Below the pieces are notes generated by a model. It had not been told where the DNA came from, ran no database searches, and was given only the letters and a program-made list of their open reading frames with translations. Positions 38,775 through 48,759 of a DNA stretch of 64,000 nt are shown here, one piece after another. The first letter of the stretch is position 1. Every line of letters begins with the position of its first letter. Made by a program: the position numbers and the translations under genes. Source of the DNA: Pseudomonas cavernae (GTDB taxonomy: Bacteria; Pseudomonadota; Gammaproteobacteria; Pseudomonadales; Pseudomonadaceae); the NCBI RefSeq assembly GCF_003595175.1, contig NZ_CP032419.1, positions 62,001 through 126,000 on the forward strand, in the 5' to 3' direction.

Positions 38775-40184
38775 TCATAACAGGAAGAAGCCCAGGCTCA
38801 GCAAGGCGAACAGCGGCAGCAGGATCGCGCCCGACCACAGCATGTAGCCGAAGAAGCTCGGCATGCGCACGCCGCGCTGCTCGGCGATGGCCTTGACCAT
38901 GAAGTTCGGCGCATTGCCGATGTAGGTCATCGCGCCCATGAACACCGAGCCCATGGAGATCGCCAGCAGGGTGCCGGGCAATTGTTGCATCAGGGTCTGC
39001 GCGTCGCCGGCGGCGAGGTTGAAGAACACCAGGTAGGTCGGCGCGTTATCGAGGAAGCTCGACAGCGCGCCGGACAGCCAGAAATACAGGGCATTGATCG
39101 GCGCACCGTCGGCCGCGGTCACCAGCCCCACCAGCCCGGCCAACTGGCCCTGGCTGCCGGCGCGGAGGATGGCGATGGCCGGGGCGATGCAGATGAAGAT
39201 GCCGGCGAACAGCTTGCCGACTTCGACGATCGGCCCCCAGCTGAACTCGTTGCCGGCGCGCACCTGCTTCGGCGTGAGCGCCAGGGAGAGCAGCGCCAGG
39301 CCGAGCAGCAAGCCGTCGCGCACCAGGTTCTGCAGCTCGACCGGAGTGCCCAGCACGTCGAAACCGATGCCCGGCTTCCACAGCCCGGACAGCAGCACCG
39401 CGCCGATCACCCCGGCGAGCAGGAGGAAATTCGCCTGGCCGTACAGCTTCAGCGGCGAGTCCGGCGACGGGTCGTGCGCCTGCAACTCGTCCTCGCGGCG
39501 GTAGTAATAACTGTCGATGGCGTAGAACAGCGCCAGCAACGCCGCCGACAGCAGCAGGACCGGCAGCGCCATGTGCTCGACGGTCCAGAGGAAATCCACG
39601 CCCTTGAGGAAGCCGAGGAACAGCGGCGGGTCGCCCAGCGGCGTCAGCCCGCCGCCGACGTTGGCGACCAGGAAGATGAAGAACACCACCACATGCACCC
39701 GGTGCTTGCGGTTGTCGTTGGCGCGCAGCAACGGGCGGATCAGCAGCATCGCCGCGCCGGTGGTGCCCATCAGCGAGGCCAGCAGGGTGCCGATCGCCAG
39801 CAGGCCGGTGTTCAGCCGTGGCGAACCGTGCAGGTTGCCCCCCACCAGGATGCCGCCGGAGATGGTGTAGAGGGCGAACAAGAGAAGGATAAAAGGCAGG
39901 TACTCGGCCAGCAGTGCATGCGCCAGCAGCGCGGCGGTGGCCTGGCCGCCAAAGCTGGCGGCGAACGGCAACAGCACGGCCAGCGCCCAGAGCGCGGTGA
40001 TCTTGCCGAAATGCTGATGCCAAAGCCTGGCGGCGAAGATCGGCAGCAGGGCGATCGACAGCAGGATGCCGACGAACGGCAGCGCCCAGGCCAGGCTCAG
40101 GCTGGCGCCGTCGATTTCGGCCGCCGCCGCCAGGCCAGGAACCAGGCACAGGAGCGCCAGCAGGCGGGTGCAGAGCGCTTTCAT
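38775..40184 (-). CDS. Sodium:proton antiporter-like / UIT-family membrane protein
   Basis: The 469-residue protein has a possible signal sequence and about twelve hydrophobic helices. Conserved segments include ANVGGGLTPLGDPPLFLGFLKG near residue 185 and SSFLDNAPTYLVFFNLA near residue 390, shared by NhaD-type and citrate/arsenite transporter superfamily members. The second of two adjacent ATGs is preferred (AGGAG five bases upstream). Ion specificity cannot be told. Confidence 0.8.
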   Translation of the reverse strand: MKALCTRLLALLCLVPGLAAAAEIDGASLSLAWALPFVGILLSIALLPIFAARLWHQHFGKITALWALAVLLPFAASFGGQATAALLAHALLAEYLPFILLLFALYTISGGILVGGNLHGSPRLNTGLLAIGTLLASLMGTTGAAMLLIRPLLRANDNRKHRVHVVVFFIFLVANVGGGLTPLGDPPLFLGFLKGVDFLWTVEHMALPVLLLSAALLALFYAIDSYYYRREDELQAHDPSPDSPLKLYGQANFLLLAGVIGAVLLSGLWKPGIGFDVLGTPVELQNLVRDGLLLGLALLSLALTPKQVRAGNEFSWGPIVEVGKLFAGIFICIAPAIAILRAGSQGQLAGLVGLVTAADGAPINALYFWLSGALSSFLDNAPTYLVFFNLAAGDAQTLMQQLPGTLLAISMGSVFMGAMTYIGNAPNFMVKAIAEQRGVRMPSFFGYMLWSGAILLPLFALLSLGFFLL

Positions 40185-40264
40185 CATTTCTCCTGACAGG
40201 CCTCAACGAACAAGCCGGGCATTAAACAAGACTGCTACGGAAAGCGACAGCCGCGGGCAGCCCT

Positions 40265-40340
40265 GCCCCTGCATGAAAAATATATTCTGGTTATATAAAA
40301 ATTCTTAAACAGTATTTTAAAGAATATCTTCGAGCCCTCT
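40265..40340 (+). promoter_or_regulatory. AT-rich control region upstream of oscA
   Basis: A strongly AT-rich block containing ATTCTT...AAGAAT arms precedes the sulfate-starvation genes. A CysB-type regulator would be expected to act here. No consensus is confirmed. Confidence 0.4.
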
Positions 40341-40402
40341 ACTATCCGCTCCACGCCCAGCGCCCCAAGCGTCACGGGTAGCCATTCAAGGAGCAGATCG
40401 AG

Positions 40403-40585
40403 ATGAGCGCATCCCTTCGCAGCATTGAAGCTCAGGACGAAGCCAGCATCCTGCGTGAGATCCACAGCGCCCTGCAGGGCCTGCGCTTCGGTGCGGTGGA
40501 AATCACCGTGCACAACGGCCAGGTCGTGCAGATCGAGCGCAAGGAAAAATTTCGCCTGCAAGCGCCGCAAGCCAAGCAGGGCTGA
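40403..40585 (+). CDS. oscA: OscA/YezD-type small sulfur-starvation protein (DUF2292)
   Basis: The 60-residue protein contains the DUF2292 core IHSALQGLRFGAVEITVHNGQ and VQIERKEKFRL. OscA was described in P. corrugata as needed for organosulfur use under sulfate limitation or chromate stress, and its gene precedes the sulfate transporter genes there. The same linkage is seen here. GGAG precedes the ATG. Confidence 0.88.
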   Translation: MSASLRSIEAQDEASILREIHSALQGLRFGAVEITVHNGQVVQIERKEKFRLQAPQAKQG

Positions 40586-40619
40586 ATGCCAGGCCGACCG
40601 GAACGCCGGAGGAAACCAC

Positions 40620-40688
40620 ATGAATCCTAGCCCCAGGCACAGCTCGAGCATGCCCATGCAGCGCTGTCGTCCGCGAATGCGGCGTTAA
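40620..40688 (+). CDS. Possible 22-codon leader ORF upstream of sbp
   Basis: An ATG seven bases after GGAGG opens a 22-residue reading frame, very basic and Arg/Met/Pro/Ser-rich (ending [10 protein letters not shown]) with one cysteine, 58 bases before sbp. The ribosome site is as good as those of real genes. It may be a translated leader that senses sulfur amino acid supply, or a small protein, or chance. Confidence 0.4.
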   Translation: MNPSPRHSSSMPMQRCRPRMRR

Positions 40689-40746
40689 CGCCAACCACAA
40701 CAAACAGCCAACACCCGAGCGCAATTGCCTTATTAGGAGCTACAGC

Positions 40747-41754
40747 ATGTCTATCCGCCGTTTCGCCCTGGCCGCACTGGCCAGCGCCCTGATTGCCGGC
40801 CCGGCCGCCGCTGCCGCCAGCGCCAGCGAACTGCTCAACGTGTCCTACGACCCGACGCGCGAGCTCTATCAGGAGTACAACGCCGAGTTCAATAAATTCT
40901 GGCAGGCCCAGGGCCACGAAGCCGTGAAGGTCCAGCAATCCCACGGCGGCTCCGGCAAGCAGGCGCGCGCGGTGATCGACGGCCTCAAGGCCGACGTGGT
41001 GACCCTGGCCCTGGCCGGCGACATCGACGAACTGAACAAGCTCGGCAAGCTGATCCCGGAAAACTGGCAGGAGCGCCTGCCGGACGCGAGCACCCCCTAC
41101 ACCTCGACCATCGTGTTCCTGGTGCGCAAGGGCAACCCGAAAGGCATCAAGGACTGGAACGACCTGGTCAAGTCGGGCGTCGAGGTGATCACCCCGAACC
41201 CGAAAACCTCCGGCGGCGCCCGCTGGAACTTCCTCGCGGCCTGGGCCTACGGCCTCAAGCAGTACGGCAGCGAAGCCAAGGCCCAGGAGTTCGTCGAGAA
41301 GCTCTACAAGAACGTCCCGGTCCTCGACACCGGTGCCCGTGGCTCGACCATCACCTTCGTCAACAACAACATCGGCGACGTGCTGCTAGCCTGGGAGAAC
41401 GAAGCCTTCCTGGCCCTCAAGGAACAGGGCGGCGAGAACTTCGAGATCGTCGCGCCGAGCCTGTCGATCCTCGCTGAACCGCCGGTGGCGGTGGTCGACA
41501 AGAACGTCGACAAGAAGGGCACCCGCGCAGTCGCCGAGGCCTATCTGAAGCATCTGTACAGCCCGGAAGGCCAGCGCATCGCGGCGAAGAACTTCTACCG
41601 CCCGCGTGACGCCAAGGTCGCCGCCGAATTCGCCAAGCAGTTCCCGCAGCTCAACCTGGTCACCATCGACAAGGATTTCGGTGGCTGGAAGAGCGCGCAG
41701 CCGAAGTTCTTCAACGACGGTGGCGTGTTCGACCAGATCTATCAGGCCCAGTAA
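40747..41754 (+). CDS. sbp: Sulfate-binding protein Sbp
   Basis: This periplasmic sulfate/thiosulfate receptor feeds CysTWA. The 335-residue precursor has a signal peptide ending AAAAS. Family motifs are [35 protein letters not shown] and [18 protein letters not shown] long 215-base gap containing repeat E separates it from cysT. Confidence 0.96.
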   Translation: MSIRRFALAALASALIAGPAAAAASASELLNVSYDPTRELYQEYNAEFNKFWQAQGHEAVKVQQSHGGSGKQARAVIDGLKADVVTLALAGDIDELNKLGKLIPENWQERLPDASTPYTSTIVFLVRKGNPKGIKDWNDLVKSGVEVITPNPKTSGGARWNFLAAWAYGLKQYGSEAKAQEFVEKLYKNVPVLDTGARGSTITFVNNNIGDVLLAWENEAFLALKEQGGENFEIVAPSLSILAEPPVAVVDKNVDKKGTRAVAEAYLKHLYSPEGQRIAAKNFYRPRDAKVAAEFAKQFPQLNLVTIDKDFGGWKSAQPKFFNDGGVFDQIYQAQ

Positions 41755-41769
41755 GCTCGCAGAGCGAAC

Positions 41770-41804
41770 GTAGGATGGGTATCGCTGCGCTCAACCCATC
41801 CTAC
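41770..41804. repeat. Palindromic repeat E, minimal copy
   Basis: GTAGGATGGGT-ATCGCTGCGCTCA-ACCCATCCTAC forms a hairpin 16 bases after sbp. In bacterial operons such stems between a binding-protein gene and its permease genes often stabilise the upstream mRNA. Confidence 0.8.
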
Positions 41805-41969
41805 GAGTGAACCACGAGGGGTTAGAATCGCCGCCCCGCCGCGCAACGAGAGAGGGAAGCCGCGGCTTCCCTTTGTCGCACGCGGACCCAGGCGAATCAG
41901 GACAGACGGCCCGGCCGTTTTCCGAGCGTTCCTACTTGATCAACAAGCAGGCAGATATAAGGACTGACC

Positions 41970-42788
41970 ATGTCACGCCGCATTTCCCCCGTCATACCCG
42001 GCTTCGGGCTGACGCTGGGCTACACCCTGGTGTACCTCAGCCTGTTGGTGCTGATTCCCCTGGGTGCGATGTTCCTCAAGACCACGCAGCTGAGCTGGGA
42101 ACAATTCTGGGCGATCATCTCCGCGCCGCGGGTGCTCGCCGCCCTCAAGCTCTCGTTCGGCACCGCGCTGGGCGCCGCCGTGATCAACGGCCTGATCGGC
42201 ACCCTGCTGGCCTGGGTGCTGGTGCGTTACGACTTCGCCGGGCGCAAGATCATCGACGCCATGATCGACCTGCCGTTCGCCCTGCCCACCGCCGTTGCCG
42301 GCATCGCCCTGACCGCGCTGTACGCTCCGGCCGGGCTGGTCGGCCAGTTCGCCAGCGAGCTCGGTTTCAAGATCGCCTACAGCCCGCTGGGCATCTGCCT
42401 GGCGCTGACCTTCGTGACCCTGCCGTTCGTGGTGCGCACGGTGCAGCCGGTGCTCGCCGACATCCCCCGCGAAGTCGAGGAGGCCGCCGCCTGCCTCGGC
42501 GCCAAACCGCTGCAGGTGTTCCGCCACATCCTCCTGCCGGCGCTGTTGCCGGCCTGGCTGACCGGTTTCGCCCTGGCCTTTGCCCGCGGCGTCGGCGAGT
42601 ACGGTTCAGTGATCTTCATCGCCGGCAATATGCCGATGAAGACCGAGATCCTGCCGCTGCTGATCATGGTCAAGCTCGACCAGTACGACTACACCGGCGC
42701 CACCGCCATCGGCGTGCTGATGCTGGTGGTCTCCTTCATCCTGCTGCTGCTGATCAACCTGTTGCAGCGCCGCATCGAAACCCCTTGA
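41970..42788 (+). CDS. cysT: Sulfate ABC transporter permease CysT
   Basis: This 272-residue inner-membrane permease has six helices. Its ABC-docking loop reads [23 protein letters not shown] near residue 170. It starts [17 protein letters not shown]. It is followed by cysW after 10 bases. Confidence 0.95.
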   Translation: MSRRISPVIPGFGLTLGYTLVYLSLLVLIPLGAMFLKTTQLSWEQFWAIISAPRVLAALKLSFGTALGAAVINGLIGTLLAWVLVRYDFAGRKIIDAMIDLPFALPTAVAGIALTALYAPAGLVGQFASELGFKIAYSPLGICLALTFVTLPFVVRTVQPVLADIPREVEEAAACLGAKPLQVFRHILLPALLPAWLTGFALAFARGVGEYGSVIFIAGNMPMKTEILPLLIMVKLDQYDYTGATAIGVLMLVVSFILLLLINLLQRRIETP

Positions 42789-42798
42789 GGAGGCCGTC

Positions 42799-43671
42799 AT
42801 GTCATCCGCAACGCTAACCGCCGCCGCCTCTGCCAACGCCGCCCGCCGCGGCAACGTCTGGGGCCGCCGCGCCTTGATCGCCGGCGCCTGGCTGGCTTTC
42901 GCCCTGTTCCTCCTGCTGCCGCTCTACATAGTGCTGAGCGAGGCGCTGAAACAGGGCCTCGGCACCTTCGCCAGCGCCATCTTCGAGGCCGACGCGCTGT
43001 CGGCCCTCAAGCTGACGCTGATCGCCGTGGCCATTTCGGTGCCGCTCAACCTGGTGTTCGGCGTCAGCGCCGCCTGGTGCGTGAGCAAGTTCGAGTTCCC
43101 CGGCAAGAGCCTGCTGGTGACCCTGATCGACCTGCCGTTCTCGGTGTCACCGGTGATCGCCGGCCTGATCTACGTGCTGCTGTTCGGTGCCCAGGGCTAC
43201 TTCGGCGAGTGGCTGCAGGACCGCGACATCCAGATCGTCTTCGCCGTGCCCGGCATCGTCCTCGCCACCCTCTTCGTCACCGTGCCCTTCGTCGCCCGCG
43301 AGCTGATCCCGCTGATGCAGGAGCAGGGCACCCAGGAAGAAGAGGCCGCGCGCCTACTCGGCGCCAACGGCTGGCAGATGTTCTGGCACGTGACCCTGCC
43401 GAACATCAAATGGGGCCTGATCTACGGCGTGGTGCTGTGCACCGCGCGCGCGATGGGCGAGTTCGGCGCGGTGTCGGTGGTGTCCGGGCACATCCGCGGC
43501 GTCACCAACACTCTGCCGCTGCACGTCGAGATCCTCTACAACGAATACAACCACGTCGCCGCCTTCAGCGTCGCCAGCCTGCTGCTGATCCTGGCGCTGA
43601 TCATCCTGCTGCTCAAGCAGTGGAGCGAAGCCCGCCTGTCCCGCCTCAAGTCCAAAGCTGACGAGGAATAA
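42799..43671 (+). CDS. cysW: Sulfate ABC transporter permease CysW
   Basis: The second permease of the sulfate importer has 290 residues, six helices and an EAA loop [22 protein letters not shown] near residue 180. [18 protein letters not shown] family sequence follows. The first 20 residues are Ala/Ser-rich, longer than some homologues. GAGG lies before the ATG. cysA follows after 3 bases. Confidence 0.95.
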   Translation: MSSATLTAAASANAARRGNVWGRRALIAGAWLAFALFLLLPLYIVLSEALKQGLGTFASAIFEADALSALKLTLIAVAISVPLNLVFGVSAAWCVSKFEFPGKSLLVTLIDLPFSVSPVIAGLIYVLLFGAQGYFGEWLQDRDIQIVFAVPGIVLATLFVTVPFVARELIPLMQEQGTQEEEAARLLGANGWQMFWHVTLPNIKWGLIYGVVLCTARAMGEFGAVSVVSGHIRGVTNTLPLHVEILYNEYNHVAAFSVASLLLILALIILLLKQWSEARLSRLKSKADEE

Positions 43672-43674
43672 TTC

Positions 43675-44664
<990 letters not shown>

Positions 44665-44844
44665 ACCTGGCGATGGCGGCGGGCTGCGGCCGCGCCGGCA
44701 CAGTAATGCCTGTGAGGGGGGCTGAAAAAATCACGCTTTAGGGTAATATCCCCGCCCTAGTGGCCCAGTAACCTGTCGCCATTGCCAGTCTTCGCACTGG
44801 TATCCCTCCGGACTGCTCACAACAATAACAAGGAGCGCCTCGGT

Positions 44845-45591
44845 ATGCGTGGAAAGTCATTGTGGTACCCGCTACTCGCCTGCACCCTGGCCTTACTGGC
44901 GAGCCTCTCCTCCCTGGCCTTCGCCGAGGCCGCCAGCCCCACCGAACAGATGCAGGTCAACGCCTGCCGCGCCACCAGCAGCCTGCTGCTGTATCGTGGC
45001 GAAGGCCAGCAGAGCGTGCATGCCGAGCGCCTGAACAGCGACCTCGCGGCGCTGGATGCGGCGCTAAAGAGCAGCCCGCAGATCAGCGACGCGATGCGCC
45101 AATCGCACCAGCTGCTGGTCAGCGAACTGCGTCGCGGCCTGACCTTCGGTCCCAACGAAGAAGACATGCCCTGGAGCTACCCACGGGACCTGAGCAAGGC
45201 CCTGCGCGACTTCCTCATGGCGGTCAACCCGCAGGCCCCGGGCAACGCCCGCGAGCTGATCCCGGTCCAGGTCGAGTACCTGACGGTGCAGTACCTGTTC
45301 CGTTCCTATATCGGCTCCTTCGAGATCGCCAAGGAAAACACCGAACAGTACCTCGGCCAGGACGAGCGCAAGCTGGTGCCTCGCATCGATGGCGAGCTCA
45401 GCCAGCTGGACGACAAGAGCACACCGCGGCTGGACAAGATCAAGCTGCGCTGGAACTACCTGAGAGTCGCCCTCAGCGACCTCAACAGCGGCGTCACCAA
45501 CATGGAAAGCAGCTCCGGCCGGCCCTTCGCGCCGACCCAGGTCGACCGTCACGCCCGCTCGCTGAGCAGCCAGCTGATGGCCGCCAACTGA
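44845..45591 (+). CDS. Periplasmic protein of unknown function
   Basis: The 248-residue precursor has a signal peptide ending AFAEA. The rest is helical, Gln/Leu/Asp-rich, with the segment LRWNYLRVALSDLNSGVTNMESSSGRPF near the C-terminus. I do not recognise the family; similar uncharacterised proteins occur in pseudomonads. ATG 44845 follows AAGGAG by 8 bases. It is followed by an intrinsic terminator. Confidence 0.75.
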   Translation: MRGKSLWYPLLACTLALLASLSSLAFAEAASPTEQMQVNACRATSSLLLYRGEGQQSVHAERLNSDLAALDAALKSSPQISDAMRQSHQLLVSELRRGLTFGPNEEDMPWSYPRDLSKALRDFLMAVNPQAPGNARELIPVQVEYLTVQYLFRSYIGSFEIAKENTEQYLGQDERKLVPRIDGELSQLDDKSTPRLDKIKLRWNYLRVALSDLNSGVTNMESSSGRPFAPTQVDRHARSLSSQLMAAN

Positions 45592-45607
45592 GCCCACCCC
45601 AACACAC

Positions 45608-45634
45608 AAAAAGCCGGCATCAGCCGGTTTTTTT
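45608..45634 (+). terminator. Intrinsic terminator, T-tract occupied by element B
   Basis: The CCGGC/GCCGG stem is flanked by A5 and T7. Mobile element B starts two bases after the T run, and its target duplication TTTTTTGT is derived from that run. Confidence 0.75.
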
Positions 45635-45636
45635 GT

Positions 45637-45864
45637 GGCTATGTACCAGTTAAGTGTTGGGCGGGCATCGGTGCATGGGGCTTTTTGCTTTATCCCCTCG
45701 CCCCTCCGGGGAGAGGGTTAGGGAGAGGGGTGGAGCGGTCAGGCCAACGCCTTGCCCGACCTGATTCCCTCTTCCCCAGCCCCTCTCCCCCTCTTCATAA
45801 ATGAGAGCAGGGAGAGGGGAGCCAGAGCGGGCGCGCGGGTTGCAACACGTAACTGGAACATAGC
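45637..45864. mobile_element. Small mobile element B, copy 2
   Basis: This 228-bp element is flanked by the perfect 8-bp duplication TTTTTTGT (45629-45636, 45865-45872). The ends GGCTATGTACCAGTTAAGTGTTG and the complement of CAACACGTAACTGGAACATAGC pair with two mismatches. The interior is a family G CCCTCTCCC palindrome, unlike copy 1 whose interior is family F. No gene is seen. Confidence 0.85.
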
Positions 45865-45884
45865 TTTTTTGTTGCCTGCCGAGC

Positions 45885-46409
45885 TCAGCCGAGCGCCTTG
45901 CCGTGGCGAATGCAGGTCGGCCCGGCGCGCTTCTCCACCGCCCGCCGTACCTCGTCGCGCAGGCCGCAGAGGAAGGCCAGTTCGGCGACCACGAACAGCG
46001 GGCCGACCACTAGGCCCATGAGGTCATCGACGAAGGCCGGTTTGCGCCCCTCGTAGTAGTGGCCGATGAACTGGATCAGCCAGCCGATGACGAACAGCCC
46101 CAGACCGGCTCCCAGCCAGACCGCCGTGCCCTGTACCGCCAGCACCGCGCCCGCCCACAGGCTGAGCCACAGCAGCCCGGCCATCACCAGGCCGAAGCGT
46201 AGGTCCAGGCGCAGGTAGAACCACGCGGACGCCAGCGCCACCAGTGCCGCCGGCGACAGCCACAGGCCGAACACTTCCACACCCGGGCGCGACAGCAGCA
46301 CGGCGACGGCGAGGACGATCAGCGGAATGCCGATGAAGTGGCTGGCGATGTTGCGCCGGTCGCGGTGGTACTCGGCGTATTGGCCAAGGTGCTCGGTGAG
46401 GGTTTTCAT
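45885..46409 (-). CDS. DUF962 / Mpo1-like membrane protein
   Basis: The 174-residue protein has four hydrophobic helices and the conserved His-rich pattern EYHRDRRNIASHFIGIPLI and QFIGHYYEGRKPAFVDDL. It matches yeast Mpo1 (YGL010W), an iron-dependent dioxygenase of 2-hydroxy fatty acids. The histidines are the probable metal ligands. The activity in bacteria is inferred. Confidence 0.88.
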   Translation of the reverse strand: MKTLTEHLGQYAEYHRDRRNIASHFIGIPLIVLAVAVLLSRPGVEVFGLWLSPAALVALASAWFYLRLDLRFGLVMAGLLWLSLWAGAVLAVQGTAVWLGAGLGLFVIGWLIQFIGHYYEGRKPAFVDDLMGLVVGPLFVVAELAFLCGLRDEVRRAVEKRAGPTCIRHGKALG

Positions 46410-46498
46410 TAGGGTTATCCTCGCAGGCTAGTAGCGCCGATAATGCCCCGCGCGCGCCGCGCGCTCTGTCAGCTAGCCGACAAACCCCAAGGGAAAGC

Positions 46499-47188
46499 AT
46501 GTCCGATGCCCACGCTTACCGCCCGCTGCTGCTCAGCGGCCACTGGTTCAGCCATCTGCCGGCCGAGCTGCAGGACGCCCTGCTGGACGCCGCCAGCCTG
46601 CGCCGTCTGGACGCCGGGCAACGGCTGTTCAGCCGCGGAGACAAACCCTGCGGGCTGTACGCGGTGGTCGCCGGCAGCATCCGCATCGGCGCGGTCAGCC
46701 AGACCGGCAAGGAGGCGCTGCTGACCCTGATCGAGCCGCCTTACTGGTTCGGCGAGATCGCCTTGTTCGACGGCCAGCCGCGCACCCACGACGCCTACGC
46801 CGACGGCCCCTGCGTGCTGCTCAGCGTGCCGCAGGCGGCGTTGCTCGCCCTGCTCGAACGGCAGCCGCAGCACTGGCGTGACTTCGCCCTGCTGCTCAGC
46901 CAAAAGCTGCGCCTGGCCTTTATCGCCCTGGAGGAGATGAGCCTGCTGCCGGCCGCGCCACGCCTGGCGCGCCGCCTGGTGATGATCGCCGAGGGCTATG
47001 GCGAGGTCAGTGGCGAGCGCCGGCTGATCCACCTGGCCCAGGAGCAATTGGCGCTGATGCTGGCGATCTCGCGGCAGACCACCAACCAGATTCTCAAGGA
47101 CCTCGAAGCCCAGGGCGTGCTACGCCTGACCTATGGCGAGATCGAAATCCTCGACCTGGAACGCCTGCGCCAGGTCGGCAAACGCTAG
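46499..47188 (+). CDS. Crp/Fnr-family transcriptional regulator
   Basis: The 229-residue protein has an N-terminal cyclic-nucleotide-binding fold (residues 15-130; [17 protein letters not shown], then [19 protein letters not shown]). A C-terminal winged HTH reads [25 protein letters not shown]. No Fnr-type cysteine cluster is seen. The ligand is unknown. The stop shares four bases (CTAG) with the stop of the convergent chemotaxis gene. Confidence 0.87.
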   Translation: MSDAHAYRPLLLSGHWFSHLPAELQDALLDAASLRRLDAGQRLFSRGDKPCGLYAVVAGSIRIGAVSQTGKEALLTLIEPPYWFGEIALFDGQPRTHDAYADGPCVLLSVPQAALLALLERQPQHWRDFALLLSQKLRLAFIALEEMSLLPAAPRLARRLVMIAEGYGEVSGERRLIHLAQEQLALMLAISRQTTNQILKDLEAQGVLRLTYGEIEILDLERLRQVGKR

Positions 47189-48258
47189 TCGCGGCTACCG
47201 ACCCGCACATCGTCATTCGCCATGCCGGCGGGGTCGGCCAGCGCGGCGAGCGGCGCGTGCGACTGTCCGGCCTCGGCGTGCTCGCCCAACTGGCGGCTAT
47301 GGGCATGGTTGGCCGCGCCACTGGCGTGCAGCTGGGCGAGGCTGGCGGTCAGCTCGGCGAGCTGCTGCTGTTGCCTGGCGCTGTCACCGCCGATCCCGGC
47401 CAGCTGGCTTTCCACCTCGGCAGCCAAGGCGGTGACGCCCTGCAAGTGCTCGGCGGTGTCGCCGAGCTGACCGGCGGCCTGCTCCAGTTGCTCGGCCTGG
47501 GCCTGGAGATGGGCGACCACGGCGGCGCTCTGCTGGCGGATGTCGCCGACGATCTGGCCGACTTCGCCGGTGGCCGCAGCCGTGCGCCCGGCGAGGTTGC
47601 GCACCTCGTCGGCGACCACGGCGAAGCCGCGGCCCTGCTCGCCGGCCCGCGCCGCCTCGATGGTGGCGTTGAGTGCCAGCAGGTTGGTCTGGCTGGCGAT
47701 CGACTGGATCGCCTGGGTGACCAGTTCGATCTGCGCGCTGCGGTCATTCAGGCCCTCGAGCAGCTCGCAGCTGGTGTGGGTCTGCTCGCCCAACGCCCGC
47801 ATGCGGGTCGCCGCCTCCTGCAGTTGCGCCTGACCGGCAATGCTGTGCCGGCTGGCCTGCTGCGCGACTACCAGGGTTTGCCCGAGGCGCGCGCCGCCCG
47901 CCTGCTCCTGGTGCAGCAGCGCGTCCAGCTGCAGGCCGGTCTGCTCCAGGCCTAGCCGGTGCGCCTGCAGGCCGGCGGCCAACTGCTGCGCCGCGCCGGC
48001 CCAGTGCGCCGCGCGGGCGTTGCGCTGGGCGCAGGCCGCACAGGGCGCCGCCACTGCCGGCAACGCCGTCTGCGGCGCTGGCAGTTCGTGCTCCGCCACC
48101 TTCCAGGGCCCCAGCCATGGCCACAGCGCCAGCAGCAGGTAGGCGGGAATGCTCCAGCTCAACGGCAGCTGCCAATGGGCGTAGGTCGCCATCAGCACCC
48201 CCAGGCCGATGGCGTGTAGCAGGGCGGCATAGGGGTGGCGGGCGTAGGCAGGGCGCAT
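47185..48258 (-). CDS. Methyl-accepting chemotaxis protein, no periplasmic sensor
   Basis: The 357-residue protein has two closely spaced N-terminal helices (residues 11-30 and 33-50) and no periplasmic domain. A CxxC (CAAC) follows near residue 74. The signalling hairpin [37 protein letters not shown] lies near residue 190. Stimuli must be sensed in the membrane or cytoplasm; the CxxC may bind a metal or report redox state. The start at 48258 is the first ATG at the helix boundary. Confidence 0.85.
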   Translation of the reverse strand: MRPAYARHPYAALLHAIGLGVLMATYAHWQLPLSWSIPAYLLLALWPWLGPWKVAEHELPAPQTALPAVAAPCAACAQRNARAAHWAGAAQQLAAGLQAHRLGLEQTGLQLDALLHQEQAGGARLGQTLVVAQQASRHSIAGQAQLQEAATRMRALGEQTHTSCELLEGLNDRSAQIELVTQAIQSIASQTNLLALNATIEAARAGEQGRGFAVVADEVRNLAGRTAAATGEVGQIVGDIRQQSAAVVAHLQAQAEQLEQAAGQLGDTAEHLQGVTALAAEVESQLAGIGGDSARQQQQLAELTASLAQLHASGAANHAHSRQLGEHAEAGQSHAPLAALADPAGMANDDVRVGSRD

Positions 48259-48400
48259 CGGAGGAGCCTCGAAGGCAATCTGGGCTGGACGACGGCTCCA
48301 CGCCGGACGCGCGGAACCTAAGTCTCCAGTAGATCGGCTGCAAGTACGGCGACTTGAAAACTTTGCCGCCCGCTGGCCGTTGGCTGACGCTGCCCGCCGG

Positions 48401-48627
48401 TCAGTCCGCCACCTGCGCCAGCGCCCGCTGCACGGACGTGGCTCCGAGCCGCAGCATCTGCGCCGCCTTGCTCGCCAGCAGACCGGCCAACTCGGGCTTC
48501 GCCGGCAGATGCGCCAGCTGGGCATCGCCACGCACCTGGCGCACCAGCTCGGCAAGCAGCCCGCGGCTCCCCGGCTCGGTATCGGCGATCAGCCCCGCGG
48601 CCCGCCACCGGTCGCCAGCGTGCTCAT
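48401..48627 (-). pseudogene. Possible small gene with a frameshift
   Basis: From ATG 48627 the frame reads MSTLATGGGPRG and stops. One base away, a frame continues as [19 protein letters not shown] to [10 protein letters not shown], ending at 48401, with protein-like composition. A single-base change would give about 75 residues. It could be a broken relative of the uncharacterised gene often found beside gabT. Confidence 0.3.
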
Positions 48628-48710
48628 CGCCAGCCTCCGCAAAATGGCGGCACCTTACCCGCGCCGCCAGTTCCGGCCATCGCGCTTTGGTCGCAGGCCT
48701 TGTTCCAGGC

Positions 48711-48737
48711 AAAAAAAGACCCGCCGGAGCGGGTCTC
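48711..48737 (-). terminator. Intrinsic terminator of gabT
   Basis: The stem GAGACCCGC/GCGGGTCTT with a short loop is followed by a run of seven Ts on the minus strand, 23 bases after the gabT stop. Confidence 0.9.
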
Positions 48738-48759
48738 AAATACGCCTGACTGGTGAGAC

